Assembly: GCA_963821935.1 (NCBI GenBank)
Contig: CAWGFM010000005.1
Location: 806,001-870,000, forward strand
Direction: 5' to 3'
From: JAOUEA01 sp963821935
Lineage (GTDB): Bacteria; Actinomycetota; UBA4738; HRBIN12
DNA: 64,000 nt
The notes beneath the pieces are model-generated. The model ran no database searches. It had not been told where the DNA came from and saw nothing but the letters and a program-made list of their open reading frames with translations. How positions within the stretch are numbered: position 1 is the stretch's first letter; every line of letters begins with the position of its first letter. Made by a program: the position numbers and the translations under genes. Below are positions 1 to 8,541 of this stretch, piece after piece.

Positions 1-1202
1 GAGAACGTCGCCCACGCCCCACCCCGGATGGGTCCCACCCAGCGAGGAGGCTCGGGTAGGAGCCCCGGCCCCGCCACGATCTCGTACAGGCCCGCCCGAT
101 CACCGAGACGCCCGGCGACCAGGGCCACCGCAGAATCGCGGGACCAGGCCAGCACGCGATCGATCCACAGCCGCTCGTCGCCCGACCGATACGGTCGTGG
201 CTCGCCACGCAGCCTCCGGTAGGAGAACGACGTGCCGAAGACCGCAGGCGGCGGCACGTCGCCGCGGTCGCGCACGGTCGCCAGCGACATCGACGTCATG
301 GGTAAGCCCGCCGCGGGGACGACGAGCATGTCACTGGCTGCAGAGATGGACAGGAGCGCGTGTTCGGCCAGCACATGATGGGTCCGGCCGTAGCTGGCCT
401 GGACCACGTCGACTCGATCGTGCGAGCGTCGCGTGAAGTAGGTCGAGTTGGCGTCCCGGCCCACCGACAGGATGTCGCCGCACATCGTCCGTTCGTACTC
501 CTGTTCGACCAGCGCCGGGGCGATCGTCTTCAGCACGATCACTAGATGACGGCGACATGGGCCGAGCAACGGGCCGCGCTTGACGACCACCACGTCCGCC
601 CCGCGCGAGCCCCACGTGACCAGATCGCCTCGAACCACGGGCGTCGCCACGTTGGAAGAGGTCAGGAACCGCAGCACGGATCCGACCAGGTCGCCGTCGG
701 GCGCGCGGGAGGTGACCCCGACGATGCCGGGTTCCGCAGCATGGGCATCGACCAGTTCGACCGGCTGCCGCACGCGTGGGCCCGGACGGACGGAGCCATC
801 GGCCAGATCCCAGCGCCAGAGCCGCGACCATCCCGCGCCGTCGTCGACCGCGTACAGCAACGTCCCGCCGCGCACAAGCACCTCCGCGTTCGAGGGGGGC
901 GCCGTACCCCTGCGGTCCGCGAGGAACCACAGCCCCCCGAGCGACAGACTCACCACGACGACGGCCGCCACGAGCCGCCGGGATCGACCGTCCAGCAGGA
1001 CCGCGGAAGGCTCGGCTGCGTCGGGAGTGGCGTCACCACGGGTCGTCGACACCCGCGTTTTCCCAGATGCCGGGGAGCCCGGCGCTGGCCGGGGCGGGAC
1101 GCGGTACAGACCGGCACCGCAGGTCGGACATGCGGTCGTTGACGAGATCCCCGACCAATCGCACCGCAAGCAGACACCGTCGTGTCGGGCGCGCTTCGAC
1201 AT
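1..1202 (-). CDS. Zinc-ribbon, single-pass membrane protein with a probable beta-propeller-like extracellular part (C-terminus outside the window)
   Basis: The reading frame is open from the ATG at 1202 to the window edge, about 400 residues, with the C-terminus missing. The N-terminus carries a zinc ribbon, C11-x2-C14-x10-C25-x2-C28. A Gly/Pro/Ala/Thr-rich linker follows, then one hydrophobic segment at about residues 77-95. The rest is Trp/Tyr/Gly-rich and has recurring blocks resembling beta-propeller blades (for example LLYAVDDGAGWSRLWRWDL), so an extracytoplasmic sensing or binding domain is plausible. I recognise no catalytic motif and no family name. The ATG overlaps the folK stop by one base (TGATG), so it is the last gene of the fol operon and probably translationally coupled. 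Function unknown. Confidence 0.7.
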   Translation of the reverse strand, partial: MSKRARHDGVCLRCDWSGISSTTACPTCGAGLYRVPPRPAPGSPASGKTRVSTTRGDATPDAAEPSAVLLDGRSRRLVAAVVVVSLSLGGLWFLADRRGTAPPSNAEVLVRGGTLLYAVDDGAGWSRLWRWDLADGSVRPGPRVRQPVELVDAHAAEPGIVGVTSRAPDGDLVGSVLRFLTSSNVATPVVRGDLVTWGSRGADVVVVKRGPLLGPCRRHLVIVLKTIAPALVEQEYERTMCGDILSVGRDANSTYFTRRSHDRVDVVQASYGRTHHVLAEHALLSISAASDMLVVPAAGLPMTSMSLATVRDRGDVPPPAVFGTSFSYRRLRGEPRPYRSGDERLWIDRVLAWSRDSAVALVAGRLGDRAGLYEIVAGPGLLPEPPRWVGPIRGGAWATF

Positions 1203-1705
1203 CATGGGATCGTCAGCGGCGAAGCGAAGACCCTGGCGCCCGACGCGGCATCGGGTCCGAGGCGGACATCCACCAGCCGGGTGCCATCGGGCAGGTGTGC
1301 GGCTGGGTCGAGCTCCAGCAGCGGCAGCAGGACGAACGCTCGGGAGGTCATCCGTGGATGCGGCAGGGTCAGCAGCGGCACATCCAACTGCTGGTCACCG
1401 AACAGCAGCAGGTCGATGTCGACGATACGCGGGCCCCACCGCACCTCACGCTCACGACCCAGCTCGCGTTCGACCCGCTGCGACAGGTCGAGCAACGCGA
1501 ACGGGGTGAGGTCGGTCTCGACGAGGAGCACGGCGTTCAGGTAGTCGGGCTGGGGAGGACCGCCCACGGGGTCGGTTTCCCAGACCCGGGAACTGGCGAT
1601 CGGCCGTACACCCGGCTCGGCGCCGAGCAAGTTCACAGCCTGTTGAAGGATGTCGAGGCGTTCACCGAGGTTGGATCCGAGACCCAGGTACGCCGCCTCG
1701 GACAC
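1202..1705 (-). CDS. folK: 2-amino-4-hydroxy-6-hydroxymethyldihydropteridine diphosphokinase (HPPK)
   Basis: Transfers pyrophosphate from ATP to 6-hydroxymethyl-7,8-dihydropterin, the step before dihydropteroate synthase in cytosolic folate synthesis. The 167-residue product has normal family length. It starts with the typical YLGLGSNLG strand and loop, and carries the HPPK signature around GPRIVDIDLLLFG with its metal-binding aspartates, followed by the HPR substrate loop. It lies three bases downstream of folB and overlaps the next gene by one base, so it belongs to the folP-hydrolase-folB-folK operon. Identification is secure. Confidence 0.96.
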   Translation of the reverse strand: MSEAAYLGLGSNLGERLDILQQAVNLLGAEPGVRPIASSRVWETDPVGGPPQPDYLNAVLLVETDLTPFALLDLSQRVERELGREREVRWGPRIVDIDLLLFGDQQLDVPLLTLPHPRMTSRAFVLLPLLELDPAAHLPDGTRLVDVRLGPDAASGARVFASPLTIP

Positions 1706-1708
1706 GGG

Positions 1709-2065
1709 TCATCCCTCCAGGGTGACCGCTGCGGCGACGCCGTCGATGTCGAGTCGGGCCGCGGCACCCGGTTTGTGCACCACCGCCGTCACCCGCGTGA
1801 CATGGTCGAGGGACAGAACAGCCGCAGCGACGTGTCGCGCCATGACCTCGATCAGATCGAACGAACCTTCCTCGACCACCTCGCGGACGGCGTCGCGGAT
1901 GCGACGGTAGTCCGCGGTCGAGTCGATCCGGTCGGCTTCCGTGTTCGTGTCCACATCGAGATCGAGATCCACGACGAACGGCTGGGGTTGGTCCTTCTCG
2001 CCTGGGCGCGCCCCGTGACGGCCCTCAGCCCGGATCCCTGACAGGAACAGCTTCGCCGTGGGCAC
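1709..2065 (-). CDS. folB: Dihydroneopterin aldolase
   Basis: Converts 7,8-dihydroneopterin to 6-hydroxymethyl-7,8-dihydropterin and glycolaldehyde. The frame is open further upstream, but that part would lie inside the hydrolase gene and has no family similarity. The GTG at 2065 gives a 118-residue protein starting VPTAKLFLSGIRAEG, which matches the family length and begins five bases after the hydrolase stop. The substrate-recognition segment (TADYRRIRDAV), the glutamate-rich segment EEGSFDLIEVMA and the conserved lysine near the C-terminus (VVHKPGA) are all present. It is placed between the hydrolase and folK in the folate operon. Confidence 0.93.
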   Translation of the reverse strand: MPTAKLFLSGIRAEGRHGARPGEKDQPQPFVVDLDLDVDTNTEADRIDSTADYRRIRDAVREVVEEGSFDLIEVMARHVAAAVLSLDHVTRVTAVVHKPGAAARLDIDGVAAAVTLEG

Positions 2066-2069
2066 CCGA

Positions 2070-3020
2070 TCAGTCCTCCGTGTCCTCGGTGGTCTCGACG
2101 TCGAACCAATCGTCTGCCTCATCGTCGGCCAGGTCCACCCAGGGGGGACGGCGTTCGAGCTGCAGCATGACCACGCCGTTCTTCTGGTCGTGTCCGTGGG
2201 GCTCCATCAGGAAGCGCGCCCGCAGGTACTCGGCGATCATCGGCCCGATCGTGGCGGGAGCTTCCTCCGGCAGGAAATGCCCGCAGCCCGGCAAGAGTCC
2301 CAGGGTGGAAGAGGGCATCGCCTCGTTGAGGCGTTCGGCGACCGCCGGCGGGAGGAACGGGTCGTCCTCGCCCCACAGGATGAGCACCGGGAACGCGATG
2401 TCGGCGAGCTCCTGCTCGCGCTCGGCCAACCCGGTTCCGTCGAGGCCGGCGAGCACCTGGGCGAACCGGGCGCCGCCGTCGCCGGTGCGCCAGGGCCGGA
2501 CGTAGCCGTCGAGCACCGCGTCGGGCAGTCGAGACCCGTGGGGCAGTCCAGCCTCGATCGAGGATCGGATCCACATCTCCATGTCGGCGTCCGACATCAC
2601 GTCCGCCTGACGGGCCGCGTCGAGGAGCGGCCACGGCCACGCGTCGAACGCGACCGCATCCAGGAGCACCATCGCGTCGGCGCCCAGGTCGTCCAACGCC
2701 AGCAGCTGCGCCACGCCTCCGCCCACGCCGTGACCGACGACCGCGAACCGATCGACGCCGAGGTCCGCGAGCAACGCGGCGACGGCATCGGCCTGCGTTC
2801 GAAGGTCCAGGCTGACACCTTCGCTCACCGTCGAATCGCCGGAGCCCAACAGGTCAGGAACGATGACTCGGGACCGCCCGGCCAGCAGCGGCACGAACTC
2901 CCGCCAGAGGAAGGACGACGCCGGGAACCCGTGCACCAGCACCACCGCAGGTCCGTCGCCCTCATCCAGATACGCCATCTGCCCGGAGGCGGTGGTGAAC
3001 CGGCGCTCGGTCTCGATCAT
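2070..3020 (-). CDS. Alpha/beta hydrolase-fold protein with glycine at the nucleophile position
   Basis: This 316-residue alpha/beta hydrolase sits inside the fol operon. The ATG at 3020 overlaps the folP stop (ATGA), and the longer upstream frame is a folP shadow. The oxyanion strand and loop (VVLVHGFPASSF), the acid (LWGEDDPFLPP) and the catalytic histidine (LPGCGHFLPEE) are conserved. The nucleophile elbow reads VVGHGVGGGVAQ, however, with Gly where Ser, Cys or Asp is expected. A charged acidic tail (DDEADDWFDVETTEDTED) follows the fold. The substrate is unknown. The operon position suggests a link to pterin or folate metabolism, but the missing nucleophile argues against ordinary ester hydrolysis. 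Confidence 0.85.
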   Translation of the reverse strand: MIETERRFTTASGQMAYLDEGDGPAVVLVHGFPASSFLWREFVPLLAGRSRVIVPDLLGSGDSTVSEGVSLDLRTQADAVAALLADLGVDRFAVVGHGVGGGVAQLLALDDLGADAMVLLDAVAFDAWPWPLLDAARQADVMSDADMEMWIRSSIEAGLPHGSRLPDAVLDGYVRPWRTGDGGARFAQVLAGLDGTGLAEREQELADIAFPVLILWGEDDPFLPPAVAERLNEAMPSSTLGLLPGCGHFLPEEAPATIGPMIAEYLRARFLMEPHGHDQKNGVVMLQLERRPPWVDLADDEADDWFDVETTEDTED

Positions 3021-3871
3021 GACGGCTCGCCCCTGGCGATGGCGTCGACGACGGCCACCACGCGAGCCATGGCACGCACGTCGTGCACGCGCACGATGTC
3101 CACACCCTGCGCCGCACACCACGCCACTGCGCCGGCCGTGCCCTCGAGACGTTCGGCCGGGTCGTCCACGCCGGTGAGCTGGCCGATGAATCGCTTGCGT
3201 GAGGCTCCCACCATCAACGGGACCCGAAGCTGCCGGAAGGCGGCGATGTCGTGCAGGAGGGCCAGGTTATGGCCGAGTTCCTTGCCGAAGCCGATACCCG
3301 GGTCGACGCACAGGTGCTGACGGGTGATGCCCGCCGCGACCGCCGCACCGATCCGGCGTGCCAGCGCGTCGCGCACCTCGGCCACCACGTCGTCGTACCG
3401 GGGGTGCTGCTGCATCGTGCGCGGCTCGCCCTGCATGTGCATGAGCACCAGACCTGCCCCGCTGTCGCGGACCAAGGGGAGGGTGCCGGGATCGGCCGCG
3501 GCGCTCACGTCGTTCACGATGGCGGCGCCGGCTTCGATCGCCGCGCGCGCCACTTCGGCTCGCCTGGTGTCGACGCTGATCGCCGTGACCGGCGTTTCCG
3601 CCACCAGGCGCTCGATCGTCGGCACGACCCGAGCGATCTCCTGCTCGGGCTCGACCGGGTCGGCGCCGGGCCGAGTGGACTCTCCGCCCACGTCGAGGAT
3701 GTCGGCACCGTCGGCTACCAGTGCGATGCCGTGCTTCACCGCGTCATCGGTGCCGTCGAACATGCCGCCGTCGCTGAACGAGTCGGGCGTCACGTTGACG
3801 ATGCCCATGACCAGCGTCCGCTCCCCCAGCGGGAACACGTGCTCGCGGCAGCGCCAGACGTGATCGCCCAT
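3017..3871 (-). CDS. folP: Dihydropteroate synthase
   Basis: Condenses p-aminobenzoate with the pterin pyrophosphate made by FolK to give dihydropteroate; this is the sulfonamide target. The product is about 284 residues from the ATG at 3871. An upstream start at 3907 would run into the divergent gene at 3898 and is less likely. Signatures seen are GIVNVTPDSFSDGG near the N-terminus, the pterin-binding DVGGESTRPGAD, the ligand segment DPGIGFGKELGHN, and GASRKRFIG. The last domain ends in VRVHDVRAM, as usual for the family. It is the first gene of the operon and its stop overlaps the hydrolase start. Confidence 0.96.
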   Translation of the reverse strand: MGDHVWRCREHVFPLGERTLVMGIVNVTPDSFSDGGMFDGTDDAVKHGIALVADGADILDVGGESTRPGADPVEPEQEIARVVPTIERLVAETPVTAISVDTRRAEVARAAIEAGAAIVNDVSAAADPGTLPLVRDSGAGLVLMHMQGEPRTMQQHPRYDDVVAEVRDALARRIGAAVAAGITRQHLCVDPGIGFGKELGHNLALLHDIAAFRQLRVPLMVGASRKRFIGQLTGVDDPAERLEGTAGAVAWCAAQGVDIVRVHDVRAMARVVAVVDAIARGEPS

Positions 3872-3897
3872 GCGGTCAATCGTGCCAGAATCCTGCG

Positions 3898-4617
3898 ATG
3901 ACCTCACCCGAGCCCTCGGGCCAGACCCCGCGGCGATCCAGGTGGCGGTACGAGCGTGGTCAGGGCCTGGAGTTCGACCGGGTGGCGTTCTTCACTGACG
4001 CGGTGTTCGCCATCGCCATGACGCTGTTGATCGTCTCGATCGGGGCGCCCGAGCTCCGCGGAGCCGTGAACGAGCCCGACGTGCTGTGGGAGGTACTGCG
4101 CGACAAGGCACCGGAGTTCGTCAGCTTCTTCCTGGCGTTCTTGCTGCTCGGCCGGTACTGGATGGCACAACACGAGTTCTTCGCCGCCTTGGGCGCCATC
4201 GATCGGTCACTGATGACAGCGACCCTGGTGTACCTGGCGTTCGTGGCGTTCCTGCCCTTCCCGACAGAGCTGGTGGGCAGGTACGAGCACAATCCAGGGA
4301 GCGTGGTGCTCTTCGCCCTCTGCCTCGCGATGATCAGCGGCATGGAATCGATCGTGTTCCGGGTCGCCCACCGTCACGACTTGTTCAAGGTGAAGCTCGC
4401 ACACGAGGCATACCGGGTCGGCATGATCCAGTCGACGACGCCCGTGGTCTTGTTCCTGCTCTCGATCCCGATCGCCTTCTGGAGCCCCACCGTGGCCTTA
4501 CTCAGCTGGCTGCTCTCGATCCCTCTGGGCATCGCCGTCGATCGATGGGCCCACGTCGACAGCCGCACGATCATGGCGCCTCGTGATCAACGACCGGTCG
4601 AGCGCGACGGTCCCTAA
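3898..4617 (+). CDS. TMEM175-like (DUF1211) potassium channel family protein
   Basis: This 239-residue membrane protein has about six hydrophobic segments. The first transmembrane helix carries the TMEM175 signature in the form RVAFFTDAVFAIAMTLL (canonical R...FSDxVxAIAxTLL), in which the first helix lines the pore of the tetrameric bacterial channel. The remaining helices (including LAFLLLGRYWMAQHEFF and a segment at about residues 160-200) match the bacterial one-repeat form of about 200-240 residues. Bacterial TMEM175 proteins conduct K+ passively. It is divergent from folP, with starts 26 bp apart, and its TAA overlaps the folE TAG tail to tail. Nearby function does not explain its position, although the window holds a large K+ region elsewhere. 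Confidence 0.85.
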   Translation: MTSPEPSGQTPRRSRWRYERGQGLEFDRVAFFTDAVFAIAMTLLIVSIGAPELRGAVNEPDVLWEVLRDKAPEFVSFFLAFLLLGRYWMAQHEFFAALGAIDRSLMTATLVYLAFVAFLPFPTELVGRYEHNPGSVVLFALCLAMISGMESIVFRVAHRHDLFKVKLAHEAYRVGMIQSTTPVVLFLLSIPIAFWSPTVALLSWLLSIPLGIAVDRWAHVDSRTIMAPRDQRPVERDGP

Positions 4618-5201
4618 CGCATGCCGATGTGGTTCATGGCTTCCTGACGCGTCCGGGCGTCGGTTCGGAACAGCCCACGGACCGCCGAGGTCACCGTCAC
4701 CGCCCCCGGCTTCTTGATGCCGCGCATGGTCATGCACAGGTGCTCGGCCTCGATCACGACGAAGACGCCGCGCGGGTCCAGCGCCTGCTCGATCGTCTCG
4801 GCGATCTGGGTCGTGAGGCGTTCCTGCACCTGGAGCCGCTTGGCCAGCACGTCGACGACGCGCGCGATCTTGGACAGGCCCGTGATCTGGCCGCTCTTGT
4901 TGGGCACGTAGGCCACGTGCGCGCGTCCGTTGAACGGCACCATATGGTGCTCGCACAGCGACGTGAGCGGGATGTCACGCACCATGATCATCTCGTCGAA
5001 GTCGGCGCCGTCGACCACCGTGACGACCTGCGTGGCGTCCAGGCCGATGCCCGCCAGGATCTCGTCGTACATGCGCGCCACACGCGACGGGGTGTCCTTG
5101 AGGCCACCGCGCTCGACGTCCTCACCGACGCCCTCCAGGATCAGGCGCACGCCCTGTTCGATCTTGTCGTGGTCGAAGCGTGCCTCGTTCACGCCGGGCA
5201 T
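4614..5201 (-). CDS. folE: GTP cyclohydrolase I
   Basis: Opens GTP to 7,8-dihydroneopterin triphosphate, the first committed step of folate synthesis. The product is 195 residues, with the zinc ligands in LCEHHMVPF and EHLCMTMRG, the GTP-binding LSKIARVVDV segment and the conserved QERLTTQIAE helix. The ATG at 5201 lies one base from the J-domain gene stop, so folE is the distal gene of the run coming from ftsH rather than part of the folP operon. Its stop overlaps the TMEM175-like gene stop by three bases. Confidence 0.97.
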   Translation of the reverse strand: MPGVNEARFDHDKIEQGVRLILEGVGEDVERGGLKDTPSRVARMYDEILAGIGLDATQVVTVVDGADFDEMIMVRDIPLTSLCEHHMVPFNGRAHVAYVPNKSGQITGLSKIARVVDVLAKRLQVQERLTTQIAETIEQALDPRGVFVVIEAEHLCMTMRGIKKPGAVTVTSAVRGLFRTDARTRQEAMNHIGMR

Positions 5202-5202
5202 C

Positions 5203-5787
5203 CTAGCCGGGGTCGAGCGCCTGGCGGCAGTCGAGCCACCCGTCCGGGGTCTTGCAGTAGATCGTGGGCACCGGCGCCGGCGTTCGTTCGCTGGTCAGCG
5301 TGACAGCGACCATCGTGCCGAACGCGATGAGCATGACCACCGCGATCGCCGCGAACACCTTGCCGAGCGTCGTGGCCAAGCGCCATTCGTCGGTCGAGGT
5401 GCGCTGGGGCCGAGGCGGTGGCGCGTTTCGATCGGCCGGTCGCCGGCGGAAGCTCTCGGCCGCGGGACCGCGTACGGCGGGATTCCAACTGGGTCCCGGG
5501 GCATTGTGCGTGGCGGAAGGACCCGGGCCACGTGCGGCGATCCGCGCAGCCGACGCTCGCTGACGATCGTAGACCCGCCGGGTGGCGTCATGACCCAACA
5601 CTTCGTAGGCGGCCGCCAGCCGGCGGAACCGTGCCGCGGCTTCGGTACTTCGGGTGACGTCGGGGTGGCATGACCTGGCGTTGCGGCGGTATGCCTGGCG
5701 GATGGCTTCGGCAGACGCATCGCCGGCCACGCCCAACACAGCGTAGAGATCCTCGCCCACTGCCAGGGGACGCACGGGGCCGTCCAT
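5203..5787 (-). CDS. J-domain protein with a C-terminal membrane segment
   Basis: A 194-residue protein with an N-terminal J domain (about residues 12-75, starting DLYAVLGVAGDASAEAIRQAY) that includes the essential HPD tripeptide at residues 41-43, so it should stimulate an Hsp70 partner. A basic, Pro/Arg-rich linker follows, then one transmembrane helix near residues 145-168. The short tail has two cysteines (IYCKTPDGWLDCRQ). The Gly/Phe and zinc-finger regions of true DnaJ are absent, so it is a membrane-tethered class C J-protein. It lies between the HAD hydrolase and folE with gaps of 9 and 1 bp. Confidence 0.88.
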   Translation of the reverse strand: MDGPVRPLAVGEDLYAVLGVAGDASAEAIRQAYRRNARSCHPDVTRSTEAAARFRRLAAAYEVLGHDATRRVYDRQRASAARIAARGPGPSATHNAPGPSWNPAVRGPAAESFRRRPADRNAPPPRPQRTSTDEWRLATTLGKVFAAIAVVMLIAFGTMVAVTLTSERTPAPVPTIYCKTPDGWLDCRQALDPG

Positions 5788-5796
5788 GAACGGAGT

Positions 5797-6459
5797 CTAG
5801 GCCGGAACCAGCCGGTCGAGGGTGGCCGGCAGGTCGAGGAGATCTGGGAGCTCGGCCGACCGAGGCACCATGCTGGTCTCGGCCTGTCGGTTGATCCACA
5901 CGGCGGGCAGACCCAGCGCCGCGGCCGGCTGGATGTCGTGGAACAACGAGGCCGCGATGTGCACGTGGTGGGTCCGGTCTGCCTTCGTCTCGCGGAAGAA
6001 CGCCTCCCAATGGCCGAACGCGGGCTTGTAGGAACCGACCTCGGAGGCAACGATGCGATGGTCGATGGGCACGCCGATCGAGGTCACCGAGGCCTCCAGC
6101 AGATCGGCATCGGTATTCGACAGGATCGCCAGGTTCCAGCCGCGATCTCGCAGCTCGGTGAGGGCCGCCGGGACCTCGGGGAACACACGCCACGAGGGCA
6201 GCGCGCTGGCGAGTGCATCAGCCTCACCCTGCGGGATCGACAGGCCTTCGGCGTCGGCCACCGCGGCCAGGGTCTCGGCCATGACCTGCCGGTACGCGAT
6301 GCCGCGTCCCTCCTGCACCCCGGGCTCCAACCGCATGTAGGCGCCCAACAGGACGTCGGCGTCCTCGCCGGGCCAGAGCCGCGAGAGCTGTGCGCGCGTG
6401 CCGCCCAGCCAGTCGACGAGCGTGCCGTAGCAGTCGAACGTGGCCCAGCGATCGCCCAT
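5797..6459 (-). CDS. HAD-superfamily hydrolase, 2-haloacid dehalogenase-like
   Basis: A 220-residue haloacid dehalogenase-fold protein. Motif I is ATFDCYGTLVDW with the nucleophilic Asp9, in the DxYGTL form typical of the 2-haloacid dehalogenase subfamily. Motif II is ILSNTD, motif III is the lysine in VGSYKPAFGHW, and motif IV is an atypical SLFHDIQPA. The cap is the helical C1 type between motifs I and II. The substrate cannot be told from sequence; phosphatase activity is as likely as dehalogenation. It starts six bases downstream of the ftsH stop, so it is probably cotranscribed with it. Confidence 0.85.
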   Translation of the reverse strand: MGDRWATFDCYGTLVDWLGGTRAQLSRLWPGEDADVLLGAYMRLEPGVQEGRGIAYRQVMAETLAAVADAEGLSIPQGEADALASALPSWRVFPEVPAALTELRDRGWNLAILSNTDADLLEASVTSIGVPIDHRIVASEVGSYKPAFGHWEAFFRETKADRTHHVHIAASLFHDIQPAAALGLPAVWINRQAETSMVPRSAELPDLLDLPATLDRLVPA

Positions 6460-6465
6460 GGTTGG

Positions 6466-8421
6466 TCAGGCGGGGGCGAGGCCCGGGTTGCCACCGAGGG
6501 TGCCACCCGGGCCCTGTCCCGACGCAGGACGCTTGGAGTGGCGCGAGACCCCCAAGCCGGCCGAGCGAACGTCTGGTTCTCGGGGTGACCGCCGTTCCAC
6601 CTCGGAAAAGAACTTGGCCACCTCGTCGCGCTCCATGGTTTCGACCGCCAACAGCCGGTCGGCGAGCTGGTCGAGCTTGCCGCGGTTCTCGGTGAGGATG
6701 TCCAGCGCGACGTCGTGCGCTTCGTCGATGAGCTCGCGCACCTCCTGATCGATCTCGAAGGCCACTGCGTCGGAGTAGTCGGGCGTGGAACCCCAGTCCC
6801 GACCCAGGAACACCTCGCCCTGCTTCACGCCCAGCGTGCGTGGGCCGATCGTGTCGCTCATGCCGTACTCGGTGACCATCTGGCGAGCGACCTTGGTGGC
6901 GCGCTCGATGTCGTTGGCCGCCCCGGTGGTGACGTCGCCCGCCACGATCTCCTCCGCGACGCGGCCACCCATGAGCATGGCCAGCTCGTCGCGCATCTGC
7001 TCGCGCGTCATCAAGAACTTGTCCTGCTCGGGCAGCGTGAGCGTGTAGCCCAGTGCACGCCCACGCGGGATCACCGTGATCTTGTGAACCTCGTCGGTGT
7101 TGGGCAGCACGTGCGCCACCATGGCGTGGCCGCCCTCGTGATAGGCGATCAGCTTGCGCTCTTGCTCGTCCATGATCCGCGACTTGCGCTCGGGTCCCGC
7201 CATGACCCGGTCGACCGCCTCTTCGATCTCCTTCTGCGAGATGGCGCGCAGGTTCCGCCGGGCCGCCAGCAACGCACCTTCGTTGATGACGTTCGCGAGA
7301 TCGGCCCCGGTGAACCCGGGGGTTCGGCGCGCCAGCACCGCGAGGTCGACCGTTGCGTCGAACGGCTTGCCTCGGGCATGCACGCGAAGGATGGCCTTCC
7401 GCCCCTCGAGGTCGGGGCGGTCGATCACGACCTGCCGGTCGAACCGGCCGGGACGCAGCAGGGCCGGGTCGAGGATGTCGGGGCGGTTGGTGGCGGCCAT
7501 GAGGATCACGGTGGAACGCTGATCGAAACCGTCCATCTCGACCAACAACTGGTTCAAGGTCTGTTCGCGTTCATCGTGGCCACCGCCCAGCCCGGCGCCG
7601 CGTTGCCGACCAACCGCGTCGATCTCGTCGATGAACACGATGGCGGGTGCGCTGGCCTTCGCTTGTTCGAACAGGTCTCGGACGCGCGCGGCGCCGACAC
7701 CGACGAACATCTCCACGAAGTCGGAGCCGCTGATCGTGAAGAACGGCACGCCGGCCTCGCCGGCGACGGCTCGCGCCAACAGGGTCTTGCCCGTGCCGGG
7801 CGGACCGAACAGCAGGACGCCACGAGGGATCTTGGCGCCCATCGCCTGGAACTTCGCCGGGTTCTGCAGGTACTCCTTGACCTCCTGCAGCTCTTCGATG
7901 GCCTCGTCGACGCCAGCCACGTCGCTGAAGGAGGTCTTGGGCGCGTCCTTGTTGACGGTCTTGTGCTTGCTGCGACCGAACTGCATGACCCGGCCCCCGC
8001 CGCCCTGGGAGCGGTTCATGACGAACAGCAAGATCCCGCCGATGAGCAGGACGGGCAGGATCACGGTGACGAGAGTGCCGAGGAGCTCGTTGGGGGCCTG
8101 CGGGTCGGGCTCGACCTTGACGCCGGCTCGTTTCAGCTCGTCGACCATCTCGTCGGCATATTCCGCCACGAAGGTGGTCTCGTACGGCGACCCGTCGATG
8201 AGGTCGCCGGTGACCACCTGATCACGTTCCTTGATGATGGCGGTGTCGACGTCGCCGGCCGCCACCCTGTCTTCGAACTCCGTGAAGGTGAGCTTGGCGG
8301 CGCCGCCCTCGCCGCCGAAGAACGACAACACCACCAGGACGAGCAGCGTGCCCAGCACGATCCAGATGGTGGGAGCGCGGAGGAACCGCTTGAAGGGGCT
8401 CTCGGGTGCTGACTGACTCAG
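6466..8421 (-). CDS. ftsH: ATP-dependent zinc metalloprotease FtsH
   Basis: A membrane-anchored AAA+ protease that degrades misassembled membrane proteins and short-lived regulators. The order is transmembrane helix 1, a periplasmic domain, transmembrane helix 2 (LVTVILPVLLIGGILLFVM), an AAA+ module (Walker A GPPGTGKT, Walker B IVFIDEIDAV, and the second region of homology ending RPGRFDRQV), then the M41 peptidase with HEGGH. No ATG or GTG in frame precedes the first helix. The first GTG (8358) cuts into it, after the conserved FKRFLRAPTIWIV. A CTG at 8421, six bases after AGGAG, would give 651 residues with a normal N-terminus, so I place the start there. The C-terminal tail is Ser/Gly/Pro-rich. 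Confidence 0.95.
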   Translation of the reverse strand: MSQSAPESPFKRFLRAPTIWIVLGTLLVLVVLSFFGGEGGAAKLTFTEFEDRVAAGDVDTAIIKERDQVVTGDLIDGSPYETTFVAEYADEMVDELKRAGVKVEPDPQAPNELLGTLVTVILPVLLIGGILLFVMNRSQGGGGRVMQFGRSKHKTVNKDAPKTSFSDVAGVDEAIEELQEVKEYLQNPAKFQAMGAKIPRGVLLFGPPGTGKTLLARAVAGEAGVPFFTISGSDFVEMFVGVGAARVRDLFEQAKASAPAIVFIDEIDAVGRQRGAGLGGGHDEREQTLNQLLVEMDGFDQRSTVILMAATNRPDILDPALLRPGRFDRQVVIDRPDLEGRKAILRVHARGKPFDATVDLAVLARRTPGFTGADLANVINEGALLAARRNLRAISQKEIEEAVDRVMAGPERKSRIMDEQERKLIAYHEGGHAMVAHVLPNTDEVHKITVIPRGRALGYTLTLPEQDKFLMTREQMRDELAMLMGGRVAEEIVAGDVTTGAANDIERATKVARQMVTEYGMSDTIGPRTLGVKQGEVFLGRDWGSTPDYSDAVAFEIDQEVRELIDEAHDVALDILTENRGKLDQLADRLLAVETMERDEVAKFFSEVERRSPREPDVRSAGLGVSRHSKRPASGQGPGGTLGGNPGLAPA

Positions 8422-8541
8422 AACGCGCTCCTGGCCGGCGGGACGGTTGGGACACCGTCGAGGCTCCCTGCCGGACGGCGAGGAAGCCCGGGGCCCGATG
8501 GTAGCACCGGGCCTGGACGCACGAGGCCAGCAGGTGCTGGG

